From assembly GCA_035362835.1 (NCBI GenBank), contig DAOSDY010000001.1, positions 806,001 through 870,000 of the forward strand: 64,000 nucleotides of DNA. Direction: 5' to 3'. Source of the stretch: Melioribacteraceae bacterium. Lineage in GTDB: Bacteria > Bacteroidota > Ignavibacteria > Ignavibacteriales > Melioribacteraceae. Positions 43,804 through 52,640 of this stretch are shown in pieces. Each line of letters opens with the position of its first letter. The first letter of the stretch is position 1. Under the pieces are notes generated by a model. The model did no database searches and was not told where the DNA came from. It worked only from the letters and a program-made list of their open reading frames with translations. The position numbers and the translations under genes are program-made.

Positions 43804-45267
43804 CTATATTAATCCGACTTGTTGATTGAATTCTTCAATTAATTTATTCCATACAGGAACAACCGAGAACCGTTCCTGCCAGTAGTTTTCATTATACCAC
43901 TGCGCATTAAGCTCCTCTACATCCTTGCCCTGCTGTTCAACCCACGTGAAATACTTGAGATTGTGAATTGCCTTTTTATCATTATAACCGAGCTCTTTAA
44001 AGTAATCTATACTCTGATACCTGATAATAGAACTCCAATCTATCTCAGCATTTAATTCGGAATATTCACCCCAGGCATCATTCATTTCTTTAAGTCGTGA
44101 ATTATACAGATCGACTGAATCCGTAAAAATCGTAAAGACAACATCGTTCTCATTCATCTCGTAAAACTTCGCTAGCTTAATTGCAGAAAGAAGATTACAA
44201 ATTGAGGATATTCCAAGTTCATTCAATTTACCAATACACTGTTCATCAATTCCCTGTTTTTTCAGCCAGTCTTTCCCGGCGGGTTCATTGAAAAGCCGGA
44301 GAATCTTTAATGTCTGTTCATCATCAATAGCCGCAACACAATCGGTGTTTTTAACATTATGAATCCATGGAATGTGTTTATCTCCGATACCTTCTATTCT
44401 GTGGCCGCCGAAACCGTTGCATAAAAGAGTGGGGCATTGCAATGCTTCCGACGCAACGATTTTAATGTGGGGGAATTTTGTTCTAAGGTAGTCGCCCGCT
44501 CCGATGGTGCCCGCGGATCCTGTAGCGCTTACATATCCGCTCAGTCTGCTTTTCTCATTCCGAAGCTGATCGAATAATTTTTCAATTGTGTAGCCTGTTA
44601 TTTCGTAATGCCAGATTGAATTGCCGAACTGATCGAACTGATTAAAGATAAGGTACTCATCGCTTTGAGCTTCTAGTTCATGGCATTTATCATAAATTTC
44701 TTTAACGTTGCTTTCGCATCCATGTGTCGCATAAATTTCGGCTCCCATTTCCTTAAGCCAGACGAATCTTTCACGGCTCATTTCCTCTGGTAGAATAGCG
44801 ACTGCATGAACCGCGAGAAGAACGGAGTTGAAAGCTCCGCCGCGGCAGTAATTCCCGGTTGAAGGCCAAACTGCTTTATGATACTCCGGATTGAATCTGC
44901 CGGTTACAAGGTAAGGAGCGAGACAACCGTAGGTTGCACCAACTTTGTGAGCCCCGGTCGGAAAATATCTTCCTACCAGTCCGACAATTCTTGCTTTAAC
45001 GCCGGATATTTCAGGCGGAATTTCGAGATAATTAATTCCCCCGAACTCTCCGCTATCAGGTTGATTACACCAGTTAATCCTGAATAGATTAAGAGGATTT
45101 GTTTCCTGCAATCCGATCTTCTTTAATTCATTTTTGATTTTTCCGGGAATTATTTCAGGTTTTTTCAGTTGTTCAAAGGTAGGGAGAATTATTTTTTTCT
45201 CTCTGCAGCGGTTAATTGCTTTTTGAAGATAATCTCTGTTTTCAACTTCCCACTTCCATACTTTCAT
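43804..45267 (-). CDS. Fold-II PLP-dependent enzyme, cysteine-synthase/TrpB-like
   Basis: 487 residues, longer than usual cysteine synthases. The PLP lysine is K108 in 'YFPTGAHKVGATYGCLA'; the phosphate/Asn block is 'WPSTGNYCRGGAF'; the glycine loop is 'SATGSAGTIGAGDYL'. The N-terminus ('VENRDYLQKAINRCREKKIILPTFEQLK') and the long C-terminal helical part distinguish it from diaminopropionate ammonia-lyase (YgeX), whose motifs differ. Similar enzymes occur beside ygeW/ygfK clusters in clostridia (general recollection). It probably performs an elimination on an amino-acid product of purine breakdown, and the substrate is unproven. A CTGGAG site precedes the ATG. Confidence 0.8.
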   Translation of the reverse strand: MKVWKWEVENRDYLQKAINRCREKKIILPTFEQLKKPEIIPGKIKNELKKIGLQETNPLNLFRINWCNQPDSGEFGGINYLEIPPEISGVKARIVGLVGRYFPTGAHKVGATYGCLAPYLVTGRFNPEYHKAVWPSTGNYCRGGAFNSVLLAVHAVAILPEEMSRERFVWLKEMGAEIYATHGCESNVKEIYDKCHELEAQSDEYLIFNQFDQFGNSIWHYEITGYTIEKLFDQLRNEKSRLSGYVSATGSAGTIGAGDYLRTKFPHIKIVASEALQCPTLLCNGFGGHRIEGIGDKHIPWIHNVKNTDCVAAIDDEQTLKILRLFNEPAGKDWLKKQGIDEQCIGKLNELGISSICNLLSAIKLAKFYEMNENDVVFTIFTDSVDLYNSRLKEMNDAWGEYSELNAEIDWSSIIRYQSIDYFKELGYNDKKAIHNLKYFTWVEQQGKDVEELNAQWYNENYWQERFSVVPVWNKLIEEFNQQVGLI

Positions 45268-45338
45268 TCAAACTCCAGACAATAGATGCAGAACAAATTT
45301 ACCGAAAACAAAAATGAGTTGAAACTTCTAACAGATAA

Positions 45339-47597
45339 TCAGTCGTTTGAATGGAGCCACATCAAAACTTTTTCATTGGTAACAGGAGCGTTATAACAGA
45401 CAGATTTACCAGGCAGGAAAGCTTTCATGGCATTTGCGATTGCGAAGTAGGCGCCTATACCGTACATAAATGGTGGTTCTCCCACGGCTTTCGATTGAAA
45501 CGGCCCGTACGGATTTGGTACATCTTCTAGAAAATGGACTTCCAGTAGTTTAGGGGCAAAATTAATATCCGGGATTTTATAAGTTGACAGAGCATCGGTA
45601 AGGAGCTTTCCTTCCTCATTATAAATCAATTCCTCCAGGGTCATCCATCCTAATCCCTGGACAATTGCTCCTTCTGCCTGTCCCCTGTCTGTAACCGGAT
45701 GCAGGCTTTTTCCGAAGTCGTGTACAACTTTAACCGAGTCGATCACATATGTTCCTCTCAGGCAATCAACAGTTGCTTCAACAAGTGCGGTGCCAAATAC
45801 GTGGTAGGCAAAAGCGTCTCCTTTCATTTTTTCTCTGTCGAAATAAATGTTGGGCGTTGCGTGATGTGCCTGCGCAGTAAGGCTGATGCGTTCGACATAT
45901 GCCATGTTGATTAATTTAACCCAATCTAAATCGGTCTTTTCACTATTCACATAAACGAATTCATCTTTGATTTCAACAACCGAAGATTTTCCCGTGCGCA
46001 ATTTTTCTTTAGCAACTTTTTTTAGCCGTTCTAAAATTAGGCTGCACGCATTAATCGTCGCATAACCATTGAGATCGGCTCCTTTACTTGCAGCTGTCGG
46101 AGATGTATTTGCCACTCGCGAAGTGTTTGTAGTATCAATTTTTATTCTATCGGGATTAATTGAAAATATACGGGAAGCGACAGCTGTCAACTTCGTATTA
46201 ACTCCCTGCCCCATTTCAACCGCTGCTGTACTGATTCTTATGCTGCCATCAGTATAGACATGAACAAGTGCGCTGGCCTGATTAAGAAATGTAGTCGTAA
46301 ATGAAATACCGAAGCAGACCGGCATCAATGCAATACCTTTTTTGAAAAGACTGTTACCTGCGTTGAATTTTTCAATTCGCTTCTTTTCACTTTCATAGTT
46401 GAATTTTTTTACGGTTTCCTCGAAGCAGATTTCCGCTCTGCAGTTTTCTGTACGTTGTCCGTATGGAAATTCATTTCCCTCTTTAAGCAGATTATTCCTT
46501 TGAATGAATGAAGGATCAACTCCCATTACTTCAGCGGCTTTATGAATCGCCGATTCAATAACAAACATCGCCTGGGGGCCGCCGAATCCTCGGAATGCCG
46601 TAAACGGTGGAAGATTTGTCCTGCAGCAGTATGCAGTAGCTTTTACATTAGGGATATAATAGCTGTTTGTTGAATGGAACAGTGTTCTCTCAAGAATTGC
46701 GGTGGAGAGATCTGCCGAAGCTCCTGCATTCTGATAATACCATGCCTGGTAAGCAAGTATCTTTCCATCCTTATTCAAACCAATTTTGAAATCGGAGGAA
46801 TACGGATGGCGTTTTCCTGTCATCCTCATATCCTCCTGACGCGGTAAAATAATTTTAACCGGCCGGCCGGTTTTAAGAGCTGAAAGCGCAGCCATCACTG
46901 CCCATGCCGTTGCCTGATCCTCTTTGCCGCCGAAGCCGCCACCAAGTCGGGGAACATCTACTTCAATTTTATTCATCGGAAGATTAAGAACTCTCGAAGC
47001 AATTTTTTGAACTGCCGTTGGACCCTGAGTGGATGAAATTATCTTAATCCCGCCACCCTCAGCCGGAATTGCAAGCGCACCCTGTGTTTCCAGGTATAAA
47101 TGCTCCTGACTTCCGGATTCCACCAGGCCATCTATAATATAATCGCATTTACCCCAGGCAGAATCAATATCTCCCAGAGAAAAAATTCTGGGTGGTACTA
47201 TCAAATCGCCCTTCGCAAAAGCTTCGCGGGGATTAAGTACCGGTTTAAGTTTCTCATACTCCGCCTTTACAGCTTTAACTCCTTTGTTAGCGGAAACTCT
47301 ATCCCCGGCTAGAATAAGAGCAATCGGTTGTCCGACGAAATGCAGGTGGCCGCTTGAGAATAACTCCTCGTCAAGAATTACACCGCCAATCTGGTTCTCG
47401 CCCGGTATATCGGATGCAGTAATAACAGAATAGACACCGGGAATTTTAAGAGTCTCTTTAAAGTCTGTTTTCAGAATTTTTCCCCGGGCAATCGGTGAAT
47501 AATAAACCGCTCCAAAGAGAGTTCCATCGGGCTGAATAAGGTCGTCAACAAATTTCGACTCCCCCTTTACATGCTGTATGGAATCGTAGCTTCTCAT
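45339..47597 (-). CDS. xdhB: Xanthine dehydrogenase molybdenum-binding subunit
   Basis: 752 residues. It starts with the aldehyde oxidase/xanthine dehydrogenase hammerhead domain and carries 'RLGGGFGGKEDQATAW', 'AILERTLFHSTNSYYIPN' with E303 (equivalent to bovine Glu802), 'PFTAFRGFGGPQAMF' with R336 (Arg880) and 'KAVGEPPFMYGIG' with the catalytic base Glu. All xanthine-binding residues I can compare are kept, so it should oxidise hypoxanthine/xanthine to urate. Its ATG overlaps the XdhA-like stop by four bases. The usage of the names xdhA/xdhB follows the bacterial two-subunit enzyme. Confidence 0.92.
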   Translation of the reverse strand: MRSYDSIQHVKGESKFVDDLIQPDGTLFGAVYYSPIARGKILKTDFKETLKIPGVYSVITASDIPGENQIGGVILDEELFSSGHLHFVGQPIALILAGDRVSANKGVKAVKAEYEKLKPVLNPREAFAKGDLIVPPRIFSLGDIDSAWGKCDYIIDGLVESGSQEHLYLETQGALAIPAEGGGIKIISSTQGPTAVQKIASRVLNLPMNKIEVDVPRLGGGFGGKEDQATAWAVMAALSALKTGRPVKIILPRQEDMRMTGKRHPYSSDFKIGLNKDGKILAYQAWYYQNAGASADLSTAILERTLFHSTNSYYIPNVKATAYCCRTNLPPFTAFRGFGGPQAMFVIESAIHKAAEVMGVDPSFIQRNNLLKEGNEFPYGQRTENCRAEICFEETVKKFNYESEKKRIEKFNAGNSLFKKGIALMPVCFGISFTTTFLNQASALVHVYTDGSIRISTAAVEMGQGVNTKLTAVASRIFSINPDRIKIDTTNTSRVANTSPTAASKGADLNGYATINACSLILERLKKVAKEKLRTGKSSVVEIKDEFVYVNSEKTDLDWVKLINMAYVERISLTAQAHHATPNIYFDREKMKGDAFAYHVFGTALVEATVDCLRGTYVIDSVKVVHDFGKSLHPVTDRGQAEGAIVQGLGWMTLEELIYNEEGKLLTDALSTYKIPDINFAPKLLEVHFLEDVPNPYGPFQSKAVGEPPFMYGIGAYFAIANAMKAFLPGKSVCYNAPVTNEKVLMWLHSND

Positions 47598-49015
47598 CTT
47601 AAAACCTCTTCGTTAATCAAATCGGGGAAAAATTTTAAAAAGTGGGATTTTATCAATTGACAGAGAAGAAGAGATTTATATTCTTTGGATCCGCGTGCAT
47701 CGGTTATTGGGGAAACTTCAGATCCTGCTATTTTAAGGGTTTCGATCAAAATAGAATTATTGATTTCTTTACCTGTTAAAAATTCCGATGTCGATTTAAG
47801 AAAAAGCGGAACCGGTGCAACACCTCCGGCAGAAATTGAAACATCCTTTATTTTTCCCTTCTCATACTTCAAGGCTATAGATGAATTGACGCTTGCTATA
47901 TCAAGATGCGCGCGGCGTGAGACTTTTTCAAAATTGAATAATAGATTTTTTGTCGGCACCGGTAAAGAAATTTCCTTAACTATTTCATCCCGTTTTTTAT
48001 CTAGAGTTTTGTAAGCTTTATAGAAATTCTTAATAGGGACGGGCCTGATTCCTCTTTTCGAGGCAAGATGGATTACTGCATCCAGAGCAATAAAAATATT
48101 TACAAGGTCGGCAATTGGCGAAGCGTTTACAATATTACCCGCAACTGTCGCCCTATTGCGTATAGGCATGGAACCGAAATATTTAAGAGAGTTTCTTAAC
48201 TGAGGGTAATATTTATTGATTTCCTTTGAAGAACAGATTTCAGATACTGTTACTGCGCCGCCGATATGGATCCGGTTTCTCTTTCTGTTAATAAACTTCA
48301 GATCCGGATTCTCCGAAATAAAATTATTTTCCTTCTCAAGCAGAGCTTCCCAGTTCTGGACAAAAAGATCGGTCCCGCCTGCAACAACACCCGAATAGGA
48401 TGCCGGTTTTTTTCCTTTTATTTCTTTATTGAGAGCTCTCAGCCTTTTGGGAATTTCCAGGAAATATCCGGGAAGTATTTTCCGCTCGATTAGATAAGGT
48501 ATCGTGCCGGATTTGGAGATTTTCATAACACGCAGCAAGTTCACAGTGTTAACCGCTGCACGTATAATACCTGCATAACCAGTGCACCGGCAAATATTTC
48601 CGTCTAGAGAAGATGCAGCTTCTTCGGCTGAGTATTCTGTATTATTAATAAAATAGTTGGTGAGAGAGATAATAAATCCCGGTGTGCAGAATCCGCACTG
48701 GGTGCCGCCTTCATCAATCATCTGCTCCTGAATATAATTTAATCCATCAACATTCAATCCCTCAATTGATACCAGATGTTTACCCTGAAGATCGGCTAAT
48801 GGAAGCAGACATGAATTTACCGTCTTGTAATTAACTTTACCTTTTTGAAGCGATCCGAGTATAATCGTACAGGCACCGCAGTCGCCTTCACGGCATCCTT
48901 CTTTGGTACCCGTTAATTTTCTTCTGTTCCGTAAAAAATCCAGAACGGTTTCCGCAGGATTTACTTTTGTAGAGATGAGTTCGCTATTGCAGATAAATGT
49001 AATTAGTCTTTCCAT
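47594..49015 (-). CDS. xdhA: Xanthine dehydrogenase small subunit (2Fe-2S plus FAD)
   Basis: 473 residues that fuse the two electron-transfer parts: residues ~1-165 with 'CREGDCGACTIIL', 'CGFCTPGFIISL' and 'CRCTGYAGIIRA' for two [2Fe-2S] clusters, and ~200-465 with 'GVVAGGTDLFVQ' and 'RATVAGNIVNASPIADLVNIF' for FAD. It forms the XdhAB-type enzyme with the next gene (4-bp overlap). It is the first gene of this minus-strand purine operon; a small membrane-protein gene lies 78 bases upstream. Confidence 0.92.
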   Translation of the reverse strand: MERLITFICNSELISTKVNPAETVLDFLRNRRKLTGTKEGCREGDCGACTIILGSLQKGKVNYKTVNSCLLPLADLQGKHLVSIEGLNVDGLNYIQEQMIDEGGTQCGFCTPGFIISLTNYFINNTEYSAEEAASSLDGNICRCTGYAGIIRAAVNTVNLLRVMKISKSGTIPYLIERKILPGYFLEIPKRLRALNKEIKGKKPASYSGVVAGGTDLFVQNWEALLEKENNFISENPDLKFINRKRNRIHIGGAVTVSEICSSKEINKYYPQLRNSLKYFGSMPIRNRATVAGNIVNASPIADLVNIFIALDAVIHLASKRGIRPVPIKNFYKAYKTLDKKRDEIVKEISLPVPTKNLLFNFEKVSRRAHLDIASVNSSIALKYEKGKIKDVSISAGGVAPVPLFLKSTSEFLTGKEINNSILIETLKIAGSEVSPITDARGSKEYKSLLLCQLIKSHFLKFFPDLINEEVLR

Positions 49016-49093
49016 CGAAAGGAATTCGGCTATGGTGTGAATAGCTCAAACTCCAAAGTAAAACTAATTTATTTTTTTCAAAGAATGAATAGA

Positions 49094-49294
49094 TCAGACC
49101 GATTGTTTTCTAGTTTTGAAATACATAAGTCCGCCGAAAAGCATCATTATAATTCCCCACCAGATATTGGGATGAGTATCTGAAAGAACAGTTTTAACCC
49201 CGGGAGGATTTATAACCTGATATATTCCGGTCAGAAATATTATTCCGCCGATTACCAAGAGTATTAATCCAACAAAATACCAGATTGGTTTCAT
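49094..49294 (-). CDS. Small two-helix membrane protein, unknown
   Basis: 66 residues, two membrane segments ('WYFVGLILLVIGGIIFLTGIY' and 'IWWGIIMMLFGGLMYF') joined by a short loop 'NPPGVKTVLSDTHPN', basic C-terminus. It lies between the symporter and xdhA on the same strand. It could be an accessory to the symporter, but nothing in the sequence proves it. No family is recognised. Confidence 0.65.
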   Translation of the reverse strand: MKPIWYFVGLILLVIGGIIFLTGIYQVINPPGVKTVLSDTHPNIWWGIIMMLFGGLMYFKTRKQSV

Positions 49295-49428
49295 ATTAAA
49301 CTCCGAACCTCTTTAGTATCACAAAATTTAATCCTAAAAACTGTATTGTATCCCTACTTAATAAAATTTTTTCCACCCGGTGCCTGATTGACTTATTAAT
49401 GATTGTCATCAGGACACAAAGAGAAGAT

Positions 49429-51090
49429 TTACCAGAATAAAAGATTCAATACAATTAATACGACAACAGAAACAATCGCAACAAACTCAGGACGTTTGAC
49501 GAACGGCAAATGAGCATCGTGTTTCTCCTCGGTAAGTCCTTTAACAAGTCCTATAAGTTCCTCTTTCGGTTTTTTCTTAGTAAAGAAGCTTATACCGATT
49601 GTAAGTAAAAAACAGATAAGCCATGCCCACCAAGCCCGCCAGAAATTGGCAGCCATATCACTCTGTACAGAGGACATAGTAATAATGCTTTCGCTGAACC
49701 AGTGAAATTTAACTCCCAGCCACATAAAGAAGGATGAGAGCATTCCGGCAACAAGTCCCCAGAATGCGCCGTTAGGAGTAATCCACCAGATAAACATTCC
49801 GAGCAGCATCGTTGCAAAAAGAGGAGCGTTAACCCATGAAAAAATTGCCTGCATGTAATCCATTATGCTCGGAAAACTTTTTGCCCAGTATGCGGTTCCA
49901 AGAGATAGAATAACACCTACTACGGTAGAAGCACGGCCCATCCAGAGTAAATGGGAATCCGATGCGTTTTTATTAAGAACCGATTTATAAATATCATAAG
50001 TCCAAACTGTGTTGAATGCGCTTATATTCCCCGCCTGACCAGCCATAAATCCGGCTAGCAAAGCAGTTACACCGAGTCCGACCAGACCCGTCGGATAATA
50101 CCGTGCAATCAGTAGAGGCAGGGCAGAATCATAATTGACCTGGCCCCCATCCTCCAGTAATTTAAATCCGCTGTCAGGATCATTCGAAAGAGCAATTGCA
50201 ATGAGTCCGGCAAGTATTACAATAAACGGCAATGCCATCTTGAAGAATGATGCGAGCAGAGGTGTCATCCTTGCCGCTCGCAAATCTTTTGCAGAAAAAG
50301 CACGCTGGACAACAAGAAAGTCCGTAGTCCAGTATCCGAAGGATAAGACAAAACCGAGGCCGAGAACAATTCCCGCCCAGTGTATAAACATTCCGTTTTG
50401 AGTCGGATCCCCGGAAGTAGACCAGAGGGTGTTCATCGATTCTGGAAGACGGTTAAGTATCTGGTCTAGACTTCCGATTTCCATTATACCCAATATCGAT
50501 ACGAGAAAAAGTCCGAACCAGATCAAAAAGAATTGAATTATTTCAGTGAAGATAGCCGACATCAAACCGCTCAGCGTTACATAGCCCATAACAGTCAGAG
50601 CCGAAACCCACATACTAATATCCCAGTTCCAGCCAAGAAATGTGTGAAGAACCAGAGCCATCGCATACAGATTAATGCCGGATACTAAGAGCGTCATAAT
50701 TGCAAAAGCGATTCCGTTAAGAACACGGGTCTTTTCATCGAAGCGGAGTTTCAGGTAACCCGGTATTGATTTTATTTTACTGCTGTAATAAAAAGGCATC
50801 ATATAGATACCGAGAAATACCATTGCTGGAATTGCTCCAATCCAGTAGAAGTGAGCAACGTACATTCCGTATTTAAAAGTATTACCCGTCATGCCGAGAA
50901 GTTCAAGTGCGCCGAGGTTTGCAGAGAGAAAAGCCAGACCGGCAACCCAGGAAGAATTTTTCCTGCCTGCAAGGAAAAAATCTTCTTCGCTTTTTGTGAA
51001 TTTCCGGAGATACCATCCAATACCTAAAACGAATGCAAAGTAGATCAGAATTATTATCCAATCAACGAAAGTCAGTCCGATTGCTTGCAT
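49429..51090 (-). CDS. Sodium:solute symporter (SSS family, sugar-type)
   Basis: 553 residues with ~14 membrane helices. SSS/SGLT features: 'DFFLAGRKNSSWVAGLAFLSANLGALELLGMTG', 'SGLMSAIFTEIIQFFLIW', 'FGYWTTDFLVVQRAFSAKDLRAARMTPL', and 'LVGLGVTALLAGFMAGQAGNISAFNTVWTYDIYK', which resembles the signature of the sugar branch. It imports a solute with Na+ across the inner membrane. A sugar or sugar-like compound is most likely from family resemblance and the nearby galK and epimerase genes; a purine or nucleoside is a less likely alternative. AAGGAA lies before the ATG. Confidence 0.88.
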   Translation of the reverse strand: MQAIGLTFVDWIIILIYFAFVLGIGWYLRKFTKSEEDFFLAGRKNSSWVAGLAFLSANLGALELLGMTGNTFKYGMYVAHFYWIGAIPAMVFLGIYMMPFYYSSKIKSIPGYLKLRFDEKTRVLNGIAFAIMTLLVSGINLYAMALVLHTFLGWNWDISMWVSALTVMGYVTLSGLMSAIFTEIIQFFLIWFGLFLVSILGIMEIGSLDQILNRLPESMNTLWSTSGDPTQNGMFIHWAGIVLGLGFVLSFGYWTTDFLVVQRAFSAKDLRAARMTPLLASFFKMALPFIVILAGLIAIALSNDPDSGFKLLEDGGQVNYDSALPLLIARYYPTGLVGLGVTALLAGFMAGQAGNISAFNTVWTYDIYKSVLNKNASDSHLLWMGRASTVVGVILSLGTAYWAKSFPSIMDYMQAIFSWVNAPLFATMLLGMFIWWITPNGAFWGLVAGMLSSFFMWLGVKFHWFSESIITMSSVQSDMAANFWRAWWAWLICFLLTIGISFFTKKKPKEELIGLVKGLTEEKHDAHLPFVKRPEFVAIVSVVVLIVLNLLFW

Positions 51091-51108
51091 GGAATGTTCC
51101 TTAAAAAA

Positions 51109-51315
51109 TTATCGGAATAGATTTTCTTTATGTCCGCCGGGTATGTCGGAAGGTGAATTCTTAAATCTTTTTCTCGGCTGATCGGACACAAAGCTGAGGC
51201 GTACTTCCGGAAAAAGTCCTTCTGTTACAACCTTCACTTCGAATGTTAGATCTTCTTTTGGCTGAGGTGCGATTTCTTTGATTTGATTTGGTGATTCAAG
51301 AGTTATTCTTAACAT
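51109..51315 (-). CDS. Small hypothetical protein upstream of the symporter
   Basis: 68 residues, 18 bases before the symporter start and on the same strand. Beta-prone N-half ('MLRITLESPNQIKEIAPQPK', 'LTFEVKVVTEGLFPEVRLSF') and a basic tail. No signal peptide, membrane segment or family is recognised. The ribosome site is weak, so it may be a real small gene or a chance frame; the tight spacing favours the first. Confidence 0.45.
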   Translation of the reverse strand: MLRITLESPNQIKEIAPQPKEDLTFEVKVVTEGLFPEVRLSFVSDQPRKRFKNSPSDIPGGHKENLFR

Positions 51316-51452
51316 GAGTTTCTTTGGGATTAAAATTTTAAATCACTTCTTAGGACACGGGCAAGTTATAAAATCAATATTTCTTTTCCTAATAAGTAAA
51401 TCAAAATAAAAAATATTTTTTTTCTTGATTAATTACCGAAAAGTTTTAGGAA

Positions 51453-52412
51453 TCATAATTCATTAACAACGGCAAATTCGATCCGCCAGTAATTTGCCGA
51501 ATCCGGTTCAATAATTCCGCACGAGTTTTTTCCTGCCGCCGCAGACAGTGAGTCGGATCCGCAGTTGGTCGGCTCAAGTGCAACTGTAAGTTGTTTTTCG
51601 GAAATTTCTTCGGGCCAGCCGCCGTAGCAGAGCCAGATTCCCAGATAAGGATTTTCCGATGTATCGAAACTGATAAGCAACGATTCCTTTTTATTTTTTT
51701 TATGAAGAGCAGTCCAGGCGGACATTGTGAGTTTTCCCGAGAATAGTTTTACCGCCTTTCCGAAACTCTTCTCCGGAATAACCGAAAAGTCGCTGACAGA
51801 GTTTATAAAAGGCCACTCAAGCTGATCACCTCTTGATCCAAGTTTTGAATCATTGGACCAATATAAATACACATTTTGGATTTCATCAGTCAGATATATT
51901 TCATCTCCGGGCTCAATATTAAATAGAGGGTGAGCCGCCCAGATATAAGGAAGAGGACTCGCATCGTTGTTCTCAACTTTGTAATCAATAATTACCCGGT
52001 TCCCGTCAAGATAAATTTTCTTATTGAATGTATAATTCAGATTTGTGCCCTTAACAAAGCCGACAAGTGTTGAATCATCAGTCTTTTTGAAAGACCAGGG
52101 TTTCGACCAGAGTTCTCCATGATCCGGAAATGATATTTTCTTTCCTTCCTCAGTAGTCAAGAAAGATGCTTCAACTGTGGGGAAGCATTCATCAAATCCG
52201 CTTGTATCATAATTCTGAAAAGGTGCGCCGTGAAAAGCCGGTTCATATTTTTTATCTCTATTCTGAGATTCCAATAAAAAGTTAGTGCCCGTTTTTTTAT
52301 TGATCAAGCCAATCATCTTCCCGCCGATCTGCGGAAGAATAATCACTTTAATAAAATCGTTTTCAACTGATATCTGTTCAAATCCTGCTGATTCAATCAT
52401 GGGTTTCTCCAA
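51453..52412 (-). CDS. Aldose-epimerase-like (galactose mutarotase fold) protein
   Basis: 319 residues in a beta-sandwich layout: 'VIILPQIGGKMIGLINKKTG' near the start, 'GFDECFPTVEA' and 'FPDHGELWSKPW' in the middle (His/Glu pairs), 'LPYIWAAHPLFNIEPGDEI' and 'LTVALEPTN' near the end, all typical of aldose 1-epimerase/DUF5107-like proteins. It has no signal peptide. It would interconvert sugar anomers, which fits the adjacent sugar-type symporter and the distant galK. The exact sugar is unknown. Confidence 0.8.
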   Translation of the reverse strand: MEKPMIESAGFEQISVENDFIKVIILPQIGGKMIGLINKKTGTNFLLESQNRDKKYEPAFHGAPFQNYDTSGFDECFPTVEASFLTTEEGKKISFPDHGELWSKPWSFKKTDDSTLVGFVKGTNLNYTFNKKIYLDGNRVIIDYKVENNDASPLPYIWAAHPLFNIEPGDEIYLTDEIQNVYLYWSNDSKLGSRGDQLEWPFINSVSDFSVIPEKSFGKAVKLFSGKLTMSAWTALHKKNKKESLLISFDTSENPYLGIWLCYGGWPEEISEKQLTVALEPTNCGSDSLSAAAGKNSCGIIEPDSANYWRIEFAVVNEL

Positions 52413-52640
52413 TCAAAGTATTCAAAATACCGATATAATATTATGTGAAATTATCCTGATTTTTTTATTCAAAATAACATCTGTGCTTTAATAAACAAAG
52501 CCAACAATTGTAAAAATATTAAGAATTCCGTTAAACTAATTCTTGTAGAGATGAAGAGATCCTGGCACCCATTAAATTTACCTTTACTTAAGGTGCAAAT
52601 ATATGTAATGTAACACCGGCTAAAAATCGGGGGCGGAACT

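Noticed and set aside
43804..45267. Calling this PLP enzyme ygeX
   Set aside because: Its lysine and Asn blocks (TGAHKVGA, STGNYCRGG) differ from those of diaminopropionate ammonia-lyase and it is about 90 residues longer.
45294..45301. Minus-strand -7-like box before the PLP enzyme at 45267
   Set aside because: Matches TAnnTTTG but lacks an upstream -33 element in range; AT-rich chance match is likely.
49429..51090. Symporter as the purine permease of the pathway
   Set aside because: The sequence is SSS/SGLT-like, not NCS2 (XanQ/UacT) or NCS1, so a purine substrate is not supported.
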